From NCBI GenBank assembly GCA_900074745.1, contig LT598463.1, forward strand, positions 503,926 through 567,925: a stretch of 64,000 bases of DNA, written 5' to 3'. The position numbers and the translations under genes were made by a program. The notes beneath the pieces are model-generated. The model worked only from the letters and a program-made list of their open reading frames with translations, had not been told where the DNA came from and did not search any database. This DNA is from Lachancea mirantina. Taxonomy: Eukaryota > Ascomycota > Saccharomycetes > Saccharomycetales > Saccharomycetaceae. Below are positions 28,969 to 38,488 of the stretch, piece by piece (position 1 is the stretch's first letter; each line of letters begins with the position of its first letter).

Positions 28969-31605
28969 TTATTCCTGCAATAAGTCAGGAAATGAGGTTT
29001 TAATATCACTCCACAGTTTGTTATATACATCATCTTCTTGCCTGCTCATAAATTCATCCAATGAGCCTAGAAAGAAGGCTTCAGCTTTGGGTGAGGACTC
29101 CAGTGGATGAATTCCATCCAAAGTGGGCGGCTTGAAATCATTCAAGTTGTTCTGGTCATGGGCCGACTTATTTGTCTTATAGACATCAACGGGGAGAAGT
29201 CCCTCCGCTTTGCGATCTAGCATTTTTTGTTCCTCAAATGATCGTCGAAGCGCCAAATGGAAACTTGAAGCTTCCCCTGTAACAAAACATTCCTTAAATA
29301 GGCCAGAAGTGACATCGAGAGCCCGTTTGACTGTCTCCACCAAAGAGCCATCTATCTCGTTCACTCTGCGAATTAGTTCTTCTTGTTCAATGCCCTCGGT
29401 TCTCATATAAAGCTGAGTAAGGATTCTTACCAAAATTTGGCAAAACGTTCTACACTTGGTGAAATTGCGATATGTTCTTGTGCTCGGTGAGGAAACTCCG
29501 TTGTCTAACATAGTGAGTTCGGTCAAGTTTCTGGACACACGAAGTGCGAGCAAAAAATCAGCTAGGGAAACTTTTTGGAAATGTGTGGATACGTCGGCAA
29601 TAAACGTGAGTAAAACTATTCCTATTGGACCAATACTTTGCCAGAGCATTAGGACAAGTCTTTGCTCCATCAGTTGCATTATTTTCTTCCAAGATTCGTA
29701 AGCCCTTTTCTTGTAATACCCCATCGCGCTATTTATTGTTTTGGGAAACTCTCTCACTTTGAATCGAGCGAAAAGGTGATCGACTGATGACATGCATAGA
29801 CAAAAGTAGTATTCGATGCAAATTATAATCAGACTAGCTTCAAGAACACACTCCTTCTCTTCCAGCGGAACTGAAGACATATTCTTCAGCCTCTCTGAAA
29901 GGTCATAGATTCCTTTAGCTTGGCTTTTCAAGGCATCCATTTTGAATATGAAATGATCAACACCCTCGATGATTTCAAACAAAATCGCTTCTTGGAATGA
30001 GCTCGGTTTTGCGTAATTTCTGAAATCCGTAAATCTACGATTGTAGAGAATATCTTTGTAAAATGACCCTATCAATAACGAAACGGTGATAAACGTATAC
30101 TGCATCAATTCTTTGCGATCTTCGGTTATTGGCTCATGAAGTGAGGTCATATTATGCAAAAATTCTTGGTGGTCCAGATATCCCTGTTGTCGAATGGCCT
30201 TTATGGGCAAGCAATTGCATAAATTTTCATCAAGGAAAGGTTGCTTCCCCGTCTGAACGGCATAAAATTTGTCCCATGCGTAACATTCCCACCAAAGATA
30301 TCGCCTCCTTTCTGCTATTTCCTCGTTCATGCCCACGTAAAATTCCCATCTATTGATACCGAGATTTTGTGCGTAGCTTAAAGCCATCGTTAAAAGATGC
30401 GTGAAAACGTGCCAGTCACTAATCCAGTACTGTTGCTTGATAAGAATAAGCAGCGATTCCAAATAGTCCAAGTCTCCACACATTGTGTAGGAAGTCAAGT
30501 TAAGATACTCAAATGCGACTACCGATAGCATGTCCTCCACATGTAAAAATCGACTTACCTCCCCTGCTATTGTGTCAACTGCCGTGGTTGATATCATTCT
30601 TCGTTGAAATTGCTTATGACAGACTTCGATCACGCGTATCACCCAGTGGAACATGGAGACCTTGTTTTCCAAATCCCGAGGTTTACCATACTTTGGGTAT
30701 AGAGCTTTCGTCATCGCGGTAAGTTCCAAGGGGATCTCTGACAAAATGTCTCTGATGGCTTCGTTCTTGTTGGTTAAAGGTATTGATCGCATATCGAGGA
30801 AAGTCTCAACAGGCATACTCCACTGGAGAACCGCGGAATCCAAATGGTCAAAACAAAAATCGTAGAACCTAAGCATGAGGTAGAGCGTCTTTTTCACTTC
30901 TGGCGCTAGTTTCGAGCTTTGGTCGAAAAAACTTTTAAACAAAATACCCATTCCACGGATGGACAGCGATAAATGTGGGCTGTAAAGACCAAAAACGTCA
31001 TCGACTGCCGGTTGCTGGTTGAGAACGCTGGTTCGAGAAGATCGTTTGTCAGGCGGCTCTAGAATCGAATACTTCGTCAAATATACCTGTTCTGAGTACT
31101 TGGAAAACATGAGTTGCGTCTCAGTTGAGATCGACGTCGCTGGAACATCCTGCTGAAGTTTATCGTTCCGCACAGCGGGCATCCATTCTTTTTCCATATT
31201 CAAAATCTTAGTTCGCGTTTCTTGCAAGATATCGTACAACTTTTGAGACGGACTTGCCCCGTAAGCGGCTTGCAACGCTTGTAAACAGGCCTTCTGCTGT
31301 GCCAGTTCTTGTTGAAATTCACTATCATCTTCGTACATCCCATTTTCGGTCGCGGGAAGTTCTTCGGACGTTTTCAAAGGCGCAGGCAACACCGCTGCAC
31401 TCTCTAAACTCGTATCTGACGCCGCGTCACTCTTAATTCCCGTAGGGGGCGAAGGTAAAGCGTACGTGCATGTACATTGGTAAGTCTGACAGTTCAAGCA
31501 CGGCTGACCACCGGTGCACTTGATCTTCCGTCTTCGGCAATTGTTGCATGCTTTGCTGACCTTCGTGCGCCTTCTCTTTGCACCGGAAGTTTCTGAACTA
31601 TCCAT
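28969..31605 (-). CDS. PDR1: Pleiotropic drug-resistance regulator Pdr1/Pdr3
   Basis: Pdr1 activates ABC transporter genes through PDRE sites. The 878-residue protein has an N-terminal Zn2Cys6 cluster, Cys20-x2-Cys23-x6-Cys30-x5-Cys36-x2-Cys39, in KVSKACNNCRRRKIKC, followed by a large xenobiotic-binding/inhibitory middle region and an acidic C-terminal activation segment (WSDIKTSFPDLLQE). A fungal-specific domain block with RRYLWWECYAWDKFYAVQTG is clear near residue 430. Pre-duplication yeasts have one gene where S. cerevisiae has PDR1 (next to ERG4 and PUF4) and PDR3 (next to LDB7); the neighbours of both are present here, so this is the pre-duplication orthologue of both. No PDRE (TCCGYGGA) was seen in the short ERG4-side promoter. 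Confidence 0.92.
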   Translation of the reverse strand: MDSSETSGAKRRRTKVSKACNNCRRRKIKCTGGQPCLNCQTYQCTCTYALPSPPTGIKSDAASDTSLESAAVLPAPLKTSEELPATENGMYEDDSEFQQELAQQKACLQALQAAYGASPSQKLYDILQETRTKILNMEKEWMPAVRNDKLQQDVPATSISTETQLMFSKYSEQVYLTKYSILEPPDKRSSRTSVLNQQPAVDDVFGLYSPHLSLSIRGMGILFKSFFDQSSKLAPEVKKTLYLMLRFYDFCFDHLDSAVLQWSMPVETFLDMRSIPLTNKNEAIRDILSEIPLELTAMTKALYPKYGKPRDLENKVSMFHWVIRVIEVCHKQFQRRMISTTAVDTIAGEVSRFLHVEDMLSVVAFEYLNLTSYTMCGDLDYLESLLILIKQQYWISDWHVFTHLLTMALSYAQNLGINRWEFYVGMNEEIAERRRYLWWECYAWDKFYAVQTGKQPFLDENLCNCLPIKAIRQQGYLDHQEFLHNMTSLHEPITEDRKELMQYTFITVSLLIGSFYKDILYNRRFTDFRNYAKPSSFQEAILFEIIEGVDHFIFKMDALKSQAKGIYDLSERLKNMSSVPLEEKECVLEASLIIICIEYYFCLCMSSVDHLFARFKVREFPKTINSAMGYYKKRAYESWKKIMQLMEQRLVLMLWQSIGPIGIVLLTFIADVSTHFQKVSLADFLLALRVSRNLTELTMLDNGVSSPSTRTYRNFTKCRTFCQILVRILTQLYMRTEGIEQEELIRRVNEIDGSLVETVKRALDVTSGLFKECFVTGEASSFHLALRRSFEEQKMLDRKAEGLLPVDVYKTNKSAHDQNNLNDFKPPTLDGIHPLESSPKAEAFFLGSLDEFMSRQEDDVYNKLWSDIKTSFPDLLQE

Positions 31606-31842
31606 ACAGGACCGACCTTGTTGATCAAACTGGCTTGCTCGCCAGTATCGATGATGACTTATTTAAATTAGCATGAATAAGCAAGCTCTGGATGATTGAT
31701 AAGTCATATCGTTCACAATGATATCAACTCTTATCGAGGACGGACTTTACCTTAAACGAACTTTTAAGAACTTCGAAAACACTTTTTGGTACAACAGGAA
31801 AAGACACGAATTGAGCACAGTGCAGAGTATTTCGACTTGACA

Positions 31843-33240
31843 ATGGCAAATGCTGGTAAGAAAAGCAGCGAAAACGAGCCTGTGAGCTTTTTGCCGCAGG
31901 GAAAATACCTGAAACCGGAGGAAATTGAGTATGAATTCGGCGGGAAGTTGGGTGTTGTCGGAATGATGATTGGGTTTCCTTTGCTAATGTGGTACATGTG
32001 GATTTGTGCTGAGTTTTACCACGGTACAATTGCGCTGCCAGCTGAGGGGCAATCATGGCCTCAATTTGTCGGCCATTTGTACGGGCTATTTTTGGAGCAT
32101 GGAGTTCCAAGCCGGTATGCGTGGACCGTTTTCATGAGTTTCTGGGTGGCCCAAATTGTTTTTTATTACACGTTGCCGGGAGTGGCGACGAAAGGTCAAC
32201 CGCTTACGCATTTGAAGAACAAACAATTGCCCTATTATTGCAATGCTATGTGGACTTTTTACACTACGATCACATTGGTACTTGCTTTGCATTTCTCCGG
32301 CCTGTTCAGATTGTACACTATTTTGGACATGTTCGGCGAAATTATGACTTGCGCGATTATTTCCGGGTTTACTTTCTCCATTGGGCTTTACCTATGGTGC
32401 TTGTTCATTTCTGGTGATTACCACCGCATGACAGGCGATCATTTGTACGATTTTTTCATGGGTGCTCCACTCAACCCGAGGTGGGGGATCCTGGATCTCA
32501 AGATGTTTTTTGAAGTCCGTTTGCCCTGGTTTACCCTTTTTTTCCTCACGTTAGGCGCCGCACTCAAACAAATCGACCAATACGGCTATCTGACGCCTCA
32601 AATGGGTGTCATTTTACTCGCGCATTGGCTTTACGCCAATGCATGTGCCAAGGGCGAAGAATTGATCGTTCCTACCTGGGACATGGCCTATGAGAAGTTC
32701 GGGTTCATGCTCATTTTCTGGAATATCGCGGGTGTGCCTTACACCTATTGCCATTGCACTTTGTACCTACATTACCACGAGCCTTCCGAGTACAATTGGT
32801 CCTGGCAATACAATCTGGCACTTTACGTGACGTTGCTAGGTGCATACTACTTCTTTGACACTGCCAACGGCCAAAAAAATTCGTTCCGCAAACACTTAGC
32901 TGGTGACAAGACTGTGCGCAAGACGTTTCCTTATTTGCCAAAACAAGTCTTGACAAATCCTAAATATATGACCACGAAGAACGGCTCCTGCTTGATGATC
33001 GACGGCTGGTACAAATACGCCAGGAAGATCCATTACACTGCCGACTGGATTCAATCTTTGGTTTGGGCCCTGTCCTGCGGTTCCAACTCTGTTTTCCCAT
33101 GGTTTTTCCCTGCTTTTTTCTTGATCGTCTTGATTCATAGAGCACTAAGGGATCAGGCCAAGTGTCGCAAGAAGTATGGTGATGATTGGAAAGCTTACTG
33201 CAAAGAATGTCCATATTTATTCATCCCATATGTCGTTTAA
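31843..33240 (+). CDS. ERG4: Sterol C-24(28) reductase Erg4
   Basis: Erg4 catalyses the last step of ergosterol synthesis, reducing the C24(28) double bond with NADPH in the ER membrane. The ATG at 31843 gives 465 residues (S. cerevisiae 473) and a start like the family; the frame extends to 31786 but that part is not conserved. Conserved blocks: [78 protein letters not shown] and the C terminus [10 protein letters not shown]. Eight or more membrane segments are visible. It is divergent from PDR1 with about 240 bp between starts. Confidence 0.96.
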   Translation: MANAGKKSSENEPVSFLPQGKYLKPEEIEYEFGGKLGVVGMMIGFPLLMWYMWICAEFYHGTIALPAEGQSWPQFVGHLYGLFLEHGVPSRYAWTVFMSFWVAQIVFYYTLPGVATKGQPLTHLKNKQLPYYCNAMWTFYTTITLVLALHFSGLFRLYTILDMFGEIMTCAIISGFTFSIGLYLWCLFISGDYHRMTGDHLYDFFMGAPLNPRWGILDLKMFFEVRLPWFTLFFLTLGAALKQIDQYGYLTPQMGVILLAHWLYANACAKGEELIVPTWDMAYEKFGFMLIFWNIAGVPYTYCHCTLYLHYHEPSEYNWSWQYNLALYVTLLGAYYFFDTANGQKNSFRKHLAGDKTVRKTFPYLPKQVLTNPKYMTTKNGSCLMIDGWYKYARKIHYTADWIQSLVWALSCGSNSVFPWFFPAFFLIVLIHRALRDQAKCRKKYGDDWKAYCKECPYLFIPYVV

Positions 33241-33486
33241 AAACTATGGTAAAAGATTGACATTTTACAACGATTTTAATATCGTTTGAGAGCCAAAATT
33301 TTGCGAGATTTACATGACATTCAAGACCATGTGAATCGCGCAACGAAACGCTAAAGTACATAGATATTAATGTCATCTTTTTCTTACTTTTTGTTTTTCG
33401 TGTAGCTTGACTTTCATTAATATCTTGAACTAAGTTCTTAGTCTTCCAAGCTCTCCGTCGTTACTTGAAAAGACCCAAGGCCAACG

Positions 33487-34116
33487 ATGTCTGAGTACTC
33501 ACTGGGTTATTATGACACTATCGCTGGATTATCTGGCTTTGAGTGTTCGCATAAAGTGAGGTTAAGCTTAAAGCAGCTGGAAGAACTGACTTCTCGGGAT
33601 GTCAAAGCTCGAAAAGGCAGGGAAAATGTTGAAACTTTGGAAGATTTGGATAAGAAGGACAAAAAAGACAAGAAAAGACCGCCAGTTCATGGGTATTTGG
33701 GTAAAATAGATGCTGCCGCTGCTGCTAACGTGACTAATGAAATGATTCTTGATACAACGCACGTTTTACTGGGAGGGCATGTTCCAATAGCGCAATTGGA
33801 GGCGTTGTCAAGTTCTGATTTTGCCCTATATTTCAAAAAAAACCTGGAATGTGAGGTGGCGATGGCAAGTTATGATCATTTCGTGAACCAAGGCCCATCG
33901 CGACAAGCCCAGTTGGGTACGCCGACTCCGTCGTCGAGTGCTACGCCCTCTGCGCCCCAAGTTGCCAAAGACGACACCCAAGTTCAAGAAACGAACGTAA
34001 AACCAAAGGAAACCGATGGAGTCAAGAAAGTGATCTTGTGCAAACGATGTAAGGCGAGGTTTAGTGGGCCCAGAAGGTTTACGAATATGCGGCAACACAT
34101 GTGTATGCGTGGGTGA
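33487..34116 (+). CDS. LDB7: Probable RSC complex subunit Rsc14/Ldb7
   Basis: The 209-residue product is assigned mainly by position: it lies between the PDR1/PDR3 orthologue and SLA1, in the same orientation as SLA1, exactly where LDB7 (YBL006C) stands between PDR3 and SLA1 in S. cerevisiae. Size is close to the 180 residues of Ldb7, a small accessory subunit of the RSC chromatin remodeller. Seen: N-terminal YYDTIAGLSGFECSHKVRLS, a lysine-rich patch (KKDKKDKKR) near 57-65, a conserved-looking helix (NVTNEMILDTTHVLLGGHVP), a low-complexity Ser/Pro linker and a C-terminal zinc-finger-like CKRCKARFSGPRRFTNMRQH plus Cys. I do not recall the Ldb7 sequence well enough to confirm. It is convergent with SCL1. 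Confidence 0.55.
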   Translation: MSEYSLGYYDTIAGLSGFECSHKVRLSLKQLEELTSRDVKARKGRENVETLEDLDKKDKKDKKRPPVHGYLGKIDAAAAANVTNEMILDTTHVLLGGHVPIAQLEALSSSDFALYFKKNLECEVAMASYDHFVNQGPSRQAQLGTPTPSSSATPSAPQVAKDDTQVQETNVKPKETDGVKKVILCKRCKARFSGPRRFTNMRQHMCMRG

Positions 34117-34222
34117 GCCGAGGGACAGGATAATGAAGACTCACAAGTGTAATATACATGCGTATATATTTAAGATCGAAAACGACAGCGGATCTTGATA
34201 ATGATGATTTGAATTTAAAAGC

Positions 34223-34963
34223 TTAATCCTCTTCTGCGATGGCGACCAACCGTTCTTCAATTTGGTCAAGAGTCAACGTGAAGAATTTATCCGCCACGGC
34301 GACCCCGACTTCGAGATCTTTGTTACTGAAATCTGTTCCCAAGGAATCGATCAATTGTTTGATGCCGAACTCGACAACTTTGGTCCAGGACTCTTCGTCC
34401 AAATAATCCACGGTTTTCTTCTTGAAATATTTCTCGAGCCCACTCAAAATTTCCTGTTGTTTGGGACCCGTCGCAGTGGCCTTGTAACCAACGTAATAGC
34501 CTGCAGGGTCACATTTGTAAATCGAAGCACCTTGTTCTTCATCGACGGACACAAACGTCAGTATCACGCCCAGTGGGCGCATGTACGCACGTTGCGTATA
34601 GATTTGAGACAAGTTGGCCATTCTCTTGGCGAGAACGTCTGCGGGCATGTCGTACCCGTACTTGTAGCGAAACTCAGCGGCTTCACTTTTGGCTCTAAGT
34701 GCGGCGTTCCGTGCATCTGGAATAGCACCGTTGGCGACCATACCGACATGTTGCGATATCTTGAAAATATAGGACACGGTAGACGCATCCAATAGCTTAT
34801 CGGGCACTTTCTTTTGATTTATCACCACACTGCAATTTTGACCTCTGATGGCAAGGGAGTTGATATTGGCTTGATTTGTAGCTTTAAAAGCATATTCGAC
34901 TTGATAAAGTCGTCCCTCGGGTGAGAAAATGGTGATGTGTCTGTCATAACCAGCGGCAGACAT
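34223..34963 (-). CDS. SCL1: 20S proteasome subunit alpha-1 (Scl1)
   Basis: Scl1 is one of seven alpha-ring subunits of the 20S core. Its first ATG is 34963 ([13 protein letters not shown]), giving 246 residues; two codons upstream there is only a TTG. The alpha-subunit signature [20 protein letters not shown] is intact, followed by [40 protein letters not shown] and [16 protein letters not shown] perfect Rpn4 box lies 41 bp upstream. It is convergent with the LDB7-like gene. Confidence 0.96.
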   Translation of the reverse strand: MSAAGYDRHITIFSPEGRLYQVEYAFKATNQANINSLAIRGQNCSVVINQKKVPDKLLDASTVSYIFKISQHVGMVANGAIPDARNAALRAKSEAAEFRYKYGYDMPADVLAKRMANLSQIYTQRAYMRPLGVILTFVSVDEEQGASIYKCDPAGYYVGYKATATGPKQQEILSGLEKYFKKKTVDYLDEESWTKVVEFGIKQLIDSLGTDFSNKDLEVGVAVADKFFTLTLDQIEERLVAIAEED

Positions 34964-35003
34964 CGTCAATGGATTTCAAGGGTTGGTATTTCAGGTTGTT
35001 GAT

Positions 35004-35012
35004 GGTGGCAAA
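35004..35012. promoter_or_regulatory. PACE box (Rpn4 site) of SCL1
   Basis: GGTGGCAAA is the exact proteasome-associated control element bound by Rpn4. It is 41 bp upstream of the SCL1 start codon. Orientation relative to the gene is reversed, which is tolerated in S. cerevisiae proteasome promoters. Confidence 0.8.
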
Positions 35013-35235
35013 TTAGGTGAAGTGATGATACATGTCTTCGTTTTTAGTTATTTGGCTTGTAATAACGAAAGCCAGCTGAGAACCAGTGCTATCAAGAAAC
35101 AGAGAAGACAAGAGTGCTAGTTGACGGAAATTAGGGAATTTGAAAATGTGCTGCAAATTGGTGGCTTTTCGGTCCAACAAGAATGATGATCTTTATAAAA
35201 TTAAGTTTTGAGATATAATTCGTAGAACAAAAATT

Positions 35236-35442
35236 ATGAAAACTGCGTGTATTAATATCCAAGGTGAACATCCCGAAAGCCAGATACTTATGAATTCGTG
35301 GGCAGACACGTGTGAAAATGATGAAATTTTGAATTTTGCAACTGCCGGTGATGGTTGCCAAGCAAACTGCTTTGGCTGGAGATACTGGCCTCATGTTGAT
35401 AATTTCAGAGTATACATAGATGTTTTACAGCGTCAGCCGTGA
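35236..35442 (+). other. Unassigned 68-codon open frame
   Basis: An ATG frame encodes a 68-residue peptide with four cysteines and an aromatic-rich middle (GDGCQANCFGWRYWPHVDNF). There is no signal peptide or membrane segment. I do not recognise a family. It might be a small gene, a gene remnant or chance. Confidence 0.15.
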
Positions 35443-35764
35443 TAAATAGGTGTTGAAAGTCGCCTTCAGATGGTGCAGTCTTTAGAAATTGCTGCGATAT
35501 TTGTTTAGAAGTGCTTACACTAGGTGATGATTGTCGAGCTGTTGATCGATATAACGTGATCACAACGACAACACCACGGGAAAGGCCTAGAGTCCAAACC
35601 ATACCTGTGATAATCACAAAACTATACCATTACTAGCAGATTATTAGTGATGAGTCAAATAGCACAGGGCGGCGAGACTTTCCCTTTTGTCTTGTAGGAT
35701 GTAAGTAATAAGTCAGAAGTTGAAAGGTGTTACAAGAATTGTCTAGAGACGAGGTAAACAGTTC

Positions 35765-35781
35765 TAGCATATCGTCAAGTT
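35765..35781 (+). mobile_element. Possible LTR relic
   Basis: TAGCATATCGTCAAGTT is identical to a piece near the start of the LTR at 59104. Flanking similarity is weak, so this is only a faint relic of the same Ty1/copia LTR family, if real. Confidence 0.3.
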
Positions 35782-36486
35782 AGCTACGTGTCATTTACCA
35801 ACAAGCCTATGAATGAATTTTAAGTGATTAGTTTTCGTTCACTACCGACGCTGGTACAGGCTACATGGATAGCCAGAGTATGGTGTAGTTACAAGGAAGT
35901 TAACGGAAATATGAGAGAGGACAAGGGACGGAACAACACATTCCTCAAATTGCAGAGACCTTTTGGACGGTCCGATTTTTTCGTTGTTCTTCTTTAAAAT
36001 ATCTTTGAGATACGTCAGCGATGCTTAGTCTCTTGGTAGTACCCCATTGAGTTTCAAATTGCAATAAAAGTCACTGAAACATGCGGAGTTTATCCGTCTT
36101 TGATATATATTGTATATGCCCGAGGTTAGTCAGATGAGTGTCTGATGTATTCCTTGAACTACAACATCCTTGAACCACGATGAACAGAGTGAACGTCTTC
36201 TTCGACTTAACTTTATGTGCAGGAAGCTTCTTGACTATGATATATGACAAGGCCAAATATGATAATGATCAATTTGCGATGTTAGCGATATGTCACATAC
36301 AAGTCCTACAAGGCTGAGATATGCAGAATAAACACTATTTAGCTTAAGCGCATGCAGTGTAAATCTAATTTTGATGGAATATCAATGAAACATCAATGAA
36401 ACTCGTCAATCACAAGACAAACTATTGAGGAAAAGTGACTGATATTGTGCGAAGCTAGTAGGACTTGCAAGGAGTCTACGGTGGGG

Positions 36487-36540
36487 TGTTGTCAAGTTGC
36501 TTTACCAAAAGTTAGTGTCACGTGGTCACAATGACAGAAT
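36487..36540 (+). mobile_element. Possible old LTR relic
   Basis: It begins TGTTGTCAAGTTGC and contains a CACGTG-GACAGAAT stretch agreeing at 19 of 24 positions with the solo LTR at 63463-63898. This fits a very old, degraded solo LTR of the family found at 59-64 kb. Confidence 0.35.
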
Positions 36541-37594
36541 GCCACACGAGGGCCATAGAAGGCCCCGACAGTCCCACCGAATAATTGAAAGCTACAAGGC
36601 TACCGACGCATGACATGTGTATGGTAAATTTCTTTTCGTTTACTCTGGTGAAATACACTACGTATGGATAAAGTATTTCAATAAATGAAAGACCATGGAT
36701 GTGTCGTATTATCACACGGAGAAACAACTATTTTATAGTACATTTAAACTTAAGGAAGAGAAATCACTTAGACAAAGTCTACCAGTGATGAACCTCCATA
36801 TTTGTTAACAGTATGCCCTCGACGTGAGAGTCAAGTTTGTGAAGCCTGAGTTCTTAACACAAGGGCGAAGAGGCCTGCGCATTCAAAGAGCCATTTGAAA
36901 TCTAAAGCAAAGGTTCGTAAACACCATTTCAAAGGCAATTGAGCCTATTAGCGTTTCTACGCTCCATTATCACGTGACCACTGTGTCAGTTTCCAAATCC
37001 CACAGGCCGATACCAACTCGCTAAGTTCATGACAGCCGCACCATGATTTCAGCCTTCAACTAACCTCCTTCGGAAGCGCACCGCCACCACACAACGACGC
37101 CCTTGTCCGCTGTTCGCTTTTCTGCACCGTGTGCATTTTCACACCCCACCCACTTCAGCTACGCATACAAAACAAAAATCAGACAATTCAAACCATAAAA
37201 CAATACCATAAAACCTCCATACATACCTCATTCACGACAAAAACGGCTCACATCTTCCAAAACATTTCGTTAAACTCATTACTAAAACTAAACATTTCAA
37301 ACCAACCAGACATGCTATGAGACTACAAAAAATTCTCATGAGTAACCAAACTTCTGCATTTAAGACTCAGCAGTACCTCATCCCAGTAGATCCGTTCTTT
37401 GCACTTCTGTACCCCTTTCCCTTCTCTTTAGCTCTCTCGTCTTCCGGCCTGTCGCTCATCTATAACGTACTACGTACTAGCAATAAGGATGGGGTAAAAA
37501 AGGATGCCAACACTCCCCCCTCAAATCAACGAACTTCTCTAAACAGCCCACCACTATCAGCAACCAACCTCTGCCAATCAATCCAACCCTCCCC

Positions 37595-38125
37595 ATGCAA
37601 GATTTCTTCAATTTACGCAAACAACTTGCGTTTTACCAATGGTACCATCAAACTCCCGGTAACGTGGCGATTCATACGGTGTTCGTTCCGGTGATTCTTT
37701 ACTCCGCGATGGTAATGCTACACCACGTTCACATCTATAAAGACGTTACGCTCATGGAAATTGTTGCTGTGTTGCTCAGCGTTTACTATCTGATTCTGGA
37801 CGTTCCCGTCGGTTTGCTTGCGGCCTTGATCATCACGGGTGTTTCGTACGGAATAGAACAAGGTCCACTTGATCTACGACTTTGGATCGCTGCGGTGGTT
37901 TTCGCCGTCGGTTGGATTTGCCAGTTTTTGGGTCACGCCTATTACGAACACCGTAGACCCGCGTTGCTCGACAACCTAGTCCAAAGTCTTATGACGGCAC
38001 CGTTTTTCGTCCTATTTGAGGTGTTGTTCAAGTTAAACTTGTGCAAAAGACTTCAAGCAGACCTTGAAGTGGAACACCAGCGGCGTGTCGCAGAAGAGAA
38101 TGAGCGGAGCTTGCTCAATCCATAA
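37595..38125 (+). CDS. MPO1: Fatty-acid alpha-dioxygenase Mpo1 (DUF962/YGL010W family)
   Basis: Mpo1 is an ER Fe(II)-dependent dioxygenase acting in alpha-oxidation of 2-hydroxypalmitic acid from phytosphingosine breakdown. The 176-residue protein matches YGL010W: LRKQLAFYQWYHQTPGNVAIH at the N terminus (conserved His), four membrane segments, and GHAYYEHRRPALLDNLVQSL with the second His cluster. Size is the same as the 174-residue S. cerevisiae protein. It lies between SCL1 and SLA1, upstream of SLA1 on the same strand. Confidence 0.92.
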   Translation: MQDFFNLRKQLAFYQWYHQTPGNVAIHTVFVPVILYSAMVMLHHVHIYKDVTLMEIVAVLLSVYYLILDVPVGLLAALIITGVSYGIEQGPLDLRLWIAAVVFAVGWICQFLGHAYYEHRRPALLDNLVQSLMTAPFFVLFEVLFKLNLCKRLQADLEVEHQRRVAEENERSLLNP

Positions 38126-38488
38126 GCACATCCCGGTGATGAGAAGATGCTACGAAACCATTTTTATGAAGTTGTTCTTGGTCGTTTTTAACCATTTTGG
38201 CGTTGAAAAAGGTGGCATTTCCGCAGAAAACAGACTCCTGCTTACGCGGCTCTGCGTAGAGCCGCACTATACCGCTAACATGATCTCTTGGCTCCCCACC
38301 TGGGCGTTGCCCGGCTTCTACGTAGTTATGAATTGATGAATATTGACAATTGTCATTGTATACGAAATGCTTGCAAGAATATCAATAACAGAATTCACTT
38401 CGAAAGGGGTATCTCTAATCAACCAGTAAAAAGTCCTAACGAAGACCAAGCTGATAAGGCCAGAATCGGGCAGCTTTGAACGGTCAAA
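38126..38488. other. Spacer between MPO1 and SLA1
   Basis: 360 bp with no gene. A perfect hairpin at 38246-38265 (stem GCGGCTCT, loop GCGT) follows MPO1 by about 120 bp; it could take part in 3'-end formation. Confidence 0.5.
38246..38265. repeat. Perfect hairpin, 8-bp stem and 4-nt loop
   Basis: GCGGCTCT-GCGT-AGAGCCGC. Strongly GC-paired in an AT-rich spacer. Confidence 0.7.

Larger units (their letters stand above)
35013..37594. other. Large gene-poor gap between SCL1 and MPO1
   Basis: At 2.6 kb this is the longest spacer between host genes. No convincing gene is seen. It holds a small unassigned frame (35236-35442), two short stretches that resemble the LTR family found at 59-64 kb, and an A/C-rich pyrimidine-purine skewed stretch (about 37070-37330) before MPO1. 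A non-coding RNA or an origin cannot be excluded. Confidence 0.5.

Noticed and set aside
28851-28980. Small frame between PUF4 and PDR1
   Set aside because: Overlaps the 3' end of PDR1 and has no features of a protein.
35022-35079. C/D snoRNA-like boxes (GTGATGA at 35022, CTGA at 35076)
   Set aside because: The terminal stem is only about three pairs and I could not place a convincing rRNA guide; the spot lies in the SCL1 promoter.
36960-37020. ATCACGTG near 36967, another CDEI-like site
   Set aside because: Downstream sequence is not AT-rich enough and no CCGAA core is seen; it may be part of an LTR relic.
37317-37694. 125-codon frame upstream of and overlapping MPO1
   Set aside because: No conservation in pattern; the overlapping MPO1 frame is a clear family member.
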